Shown: positions 62,084 through 64,000 of the stretch, piece by piece
How the letters are laid out: each line of letters begins with the position of its first letter
How positions within the stretch are numbered: the first letter of the stretch is position 1
DNA from: Rhodococcus sp. ARC_M6
GTDB taxonomy: Bacteria; Actinomycetota; Actinomycetes; Mycobacteriales; Mycobacteriaceae
DNA length: 64,000 bases
Assembly: GCF_022810305.1 (NCBI RefSeq)
Contig: NZ_JALGQH010000010.1
Location: 62,001-126,000 of the forward strand
Direction of reading: 5' to 3'
Translations under genes and position numbers: made by a program
The notes under the pieces: generated by a model
What the model saw: only the letters and a program-made list of their open reading frames with translations
Told to the model about the DNA's origin: nothing
Database searches by the model: none

Positions 62084-62836
62084 TCAGAAGTTGCGGATCT
62101 CCCGGTACCACTTCGGCAGTGCAGCGCACAGAAACAGGGATGTGCCGGCTAGCAGCAAGGCGTACGCAACGACAAAGCCTGCCTGCCAGCCGAACAGCAC
62201 GAATATCCCGCACAGCACGCCGTAGTCGGTGGGAATGACCAGAATCGATCGAAGAGTGGCGCTAGCGCTGGAATCTGCCGGAGCCGGAGCCCGTTCCGGA
62301 TGCGCGCGTCGCAACTGATCCGTCAAGATCTGAACGAAGAAAAAGACTGATGCCACCAGCGTGAAACCGATTGGAATCAAAAGTAATTCGATATCGGTCA
62401 CATCGTAGTGGCGATACCAGCCGATCAGTACCGCAAGATGCAACGCAGTGGTCTTGATGCTGTCGACCACATGATCGAGCCACTCGCCGGCGGGCGTACC
62501 GCCGCCGCGTAGACGTGCGAGTTGACCGTCTGCGGAATCGAATGCGTACCCGATCAGCAATCCCACGGCGATGAGGACGCCGATCCACCAGTTAGGTTGT
62601 GCCAGTGCGATAGCCGCGATGGAGACGGCACTGAAGGCTGCGCTGATGAATGTGACCTGGTTGGGGGTGAGGCCGAGTTGGTACGCAGCCGCGGCGATAA
62701 CGCGTCCGATCTTCCGATTGACGAACCGGGAATAGGCAGGAGAACCCTTGGCGGGTGGCTTTTGTGCCCCGGCCAATCGTCGGACGGTATCGGTGAACGA
62801 TTCTTTGGGGAGCGAGTTGTTCTGGGCGAAAGTCAT
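62084..62836 (-). CDS. CDP-alcohol phosphatidyltransferase family protein
   Basis: 250 residues. The family signature DxxDGxxARx8GxxxDxxxD is complete: FDSADGQLARLRGGGTPAGE then WLDHVVD (Asp100 to Asp125). Six hydrophobic segments surround it. Members transfer a phospho-alcohol from CDP to a lipid or sugar acceptor. Flanked by glycosyltransferases and overlapping the upstream GT4 gene by four bases, it may make an unusual phosphodiester in a glycolipid or surface glycan rather than a common phospholipid (inference). Confidence 0.9.
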   Translation of the reverse strand: MTFAQNNSLPKESFTDTVRRLAGAQKPPAKGSPAYSRFVNRKIGRVIAAAAYQLGLTPNQVTFISAAFSAVSIAAIALAQPNWWIGVLIAVGLLIGYAFDSADGQLARLRGGGTPAGEWLDHVVDSIKTTALHLAVLIGWYRHYDVTDIELLLIPIGFTLVASVFFFVQILTDQLRRAHPERAPAPADSSASATLRSILVIPTDYGVLCGIFVLFGWQAGFVVAYALLLAGTSLFLCAALPKWYREIRNF

Positions 62837-63999
62837 ATTCGGGTGCTTCCGGTTGTCGAAATCAGGGCGTCGGCGATGTCGGTCCGATATCGCTCCGGAG
62901 AGAATCGGGTCAAGGCCTCGGCGCGTGCGCCGATTGCCTGCTCGCGGGTTGCATCCCAGTCGTCGATCGCCCTGTGGATGGCGTCCGCCAGCGCGACGGC
63001 ATTTCCAGGCTCGACCAGTAGTCCGTTTCGGCCGTCGTCGATGATTTCGACGAGGCCCTGAACAGCTGAGGCCACCACGGGCCGTGCGGCTAGGTGAGCT
63101 TCCACCGCTACATTGCCAAACGGTTCAGCTCTCGACGGCACGAGTGCGATGTCCGCCGATTCGAGGGTTTCCCAGACCTGGGCGACGACGCCCAGACGCC
63201 GGATGCGGTCGCTGACACCGGAGGCGGCGGCGATGCGGCGGAGATCGTCCTCGAACCATTCGTATCCGGCGAAGACGTCTCCGGCGAGATCGAGTGTCAC
63301 ATCCAATCCGCGTTGGACAAGAATTCCGAGCGCTTCGACCGCAATGTCCGTACCTTTGCGCGGTGCGATTCGTCCGACGAGCACGAGTCGGATCGGTCCG
63401 GTCAGAGTGTGTCGCGGTGGCGTCGGCTCGCTCGTCGGACCGGCAACGCCGTTGTAGATCACGTTCATGCGGTGTCGAAGCATCGGTATGTCACGAATGA
63501 TCAGTTCGCGACAGGCATTGCTGTTCGCGATGACGCGCCGCGACAACAGCAACTGTGCGCTCAGTCCCACACGGATGGGCTTGGCCGCGGTGTCCTCGGC
63601 TTCGTGCACATGGCAGATCACCGGGTACCTCAACAGCTTCGCGAGTACAGCCCACCAGGGGACGGTCACCGTGCTGATGTACACGACGTCGGGGGAGTGG
63701 CGGCGAAGCGTTCGCACCATGGCGGGTGTGGCACGGGCTGTCTCCCGGGCCAGTGAGAGCAGGCCGGTCGGGGACATCCTGGATTTGCGTAGGACGGGAA
63801 TCGACATGATCACGACCTCGGCGCCGGATTCCTCCATGAGCGGCGCCAGCGGCCCGTTCGACGCCAGTACCACCGTCACGTTCCAGCCCCTGTTTGTCAG
63901 AGCCAGTACTGATTCCAGAACGATTCGGTCCGATCCGTACATTTCGGCACCTGGATGGACCACCAGTGCTCGTCGGGCCAGCGCTCCGGCGTAATCCAC
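62833..63999 (-). CDS. GT4 glycosyltransferase, probably cut by the right window edge
   Basis: At least 388 residues. GT-B fold: ALVVHPGAEMYGSDRIVLES at the N-terminus, LVLVGRIAPRKGTDIAVEAL in the middle and VPSRAEPFGNVAVEAHLAARPV, the donor-binding E-x7-E site. A GTG at 63999 could be the start, but the frame is open to the edge and the true start may lie outside the window. Upstream partner of the CDP-alcohol enzyme (four-base overlap). Confidence 0.88.
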   Translation of the reverse strand: MDYAGALARRALVVHPGAEMYGSDRIVLESVLALTNRGWNVTVVLASNGPLAPLMEESGAEVVIMSIPVLRKSRMSPTGLLSLARETARATPAMVRTLRRHSPDVVYISTVTVPWWAVLAKLLRYPVICHVHEAEDTAAKPIRVGLSAQLLLSRRVIANSNACRELIIRDIPMLRHRMNVIYNGVAGPTSEPTPPRHTLTGPIRLVLVGRIAPRKGTDIAVEALGILVQRGLDVTLDLAGDVFAGYEWFEDDLRRIAAASGVSDRIRRLGVVAQVWETLESADIALVPSRAEPFGNVAVEAHLAARPVVASAVQGLVEIIDDGRNGLLVEPGNAVALADAIHRAIDDWDATREQAIGARAEALTRFSPERYRTDIADALISTTGSTRI

Positions 64000-64000
64000 G

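Overview
The window reads as chromosomal DNA of a mycolic-acid-containing actinobacterium, most likely a Rhodococcus of the erythropolis/qingshengii type (genus firm, species a guess). The reasons are high GC coding with many GTG/TTG starts, the mycobacterial-type arabinogalactan genes (galactofuranosyltransferases GlfT1 and GlfT2, Wzm/Wzt galactan exporter, RmlABC for the rhamnosyl linker), the proteasome activator Bpa with its C-terminal GQYL, an antigen-85-like mycolyltransferase, and a gene order that, from memory, matches the Mycobacterium tuberculosis Rv3752c-Rv3790 region (tadA, its partner gene, tyrA, hisC2/pat, quinone reductase, class V aminotransferase, bpa, wzt, glfT1, wzm). No rRNA, CRISPR array, insertion sequence or prophage was recognised.

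Layout. 1-19.5 kb is the cell-wall glycan locus: an HtrA-like protease cut by the left edge; a coupled operon rmlA-rmlC-gtrA-GT2; divergent rmlB; an SDR plus a membrane GT2; two SAM methyltransferases flanking a giant YfhO/GT-C-like membrane protein and GlfT2; rsgA; the wzm-wzt-glfT1 operon; bpa; and a class V aminotransferase homologue that lacks its catalytic lysine. 19.5-21.3 kb holds a quinone reductase, an FMN alpha-hydroxy-acid oxidase and a MarR regulator.

21.3-24.4 kb is a small accessory patch beside tRNA-Ser(UGA): a short WXG100/EspC-like ORF, two near-duplicate ankyrin proteins, a 122-residue unknown, and a decayed fumarylacetoacetate-hydrolase gene. It looks like the leftover of a secreted-toxin/immunity island. 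24.4-32.7 kb is a nitrogen block: an Amt ammonium channel fused to a PII-like domain (carrying a one-base frameshift), ureA-B-C-E-F-G-D and a urea channel. The block should import urea, hydrolyse it with the nickel enzyme and handle the resulting ammonium.

32.7-43.4 kb mixes housekeeping and envelope genes (LysE exporter, mycolyltransferase-like esterase, MYG1, 5'-nucleotidase, Pat aminotransferase, dienelactone-hydrolase fold protein, tRNA-Ser(GCU), tRNA-Arg(ACG), CPA2 antiporter). The LysE/esterase intergenic region holds an unexpected cluster of DnaA boxes. 43.4-45.9 kb is a compact type II restriction-modification cassette with a Vsr nick-repair gene. 46-49.3 kb has tyrA, tadA and its partner, CsbD and tRNA-Ser(CGA).

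49.4-60.7 kb carries envelope and transport genes: YceI, two DUF202 proteins, a sterol-desaturase-type hydroxylase, a cysteine-free Rrf2 regulator, a GGDEF cyclase, a TetR regulator with a double palindromic operator followed by an MMPL exporter, and a heterodimeric ABC exporter. 60.7-64 kb starts another surface-glycan cluster (two GT4 enzymes and a CDP-alcohol phosphotransferase) that runs off the right edge.

Short tandem duplications at the 3' ends of genes occur four times (wzt, vsr, the Rrf2 gene and the mycolyltransferase/MYG1 junction).
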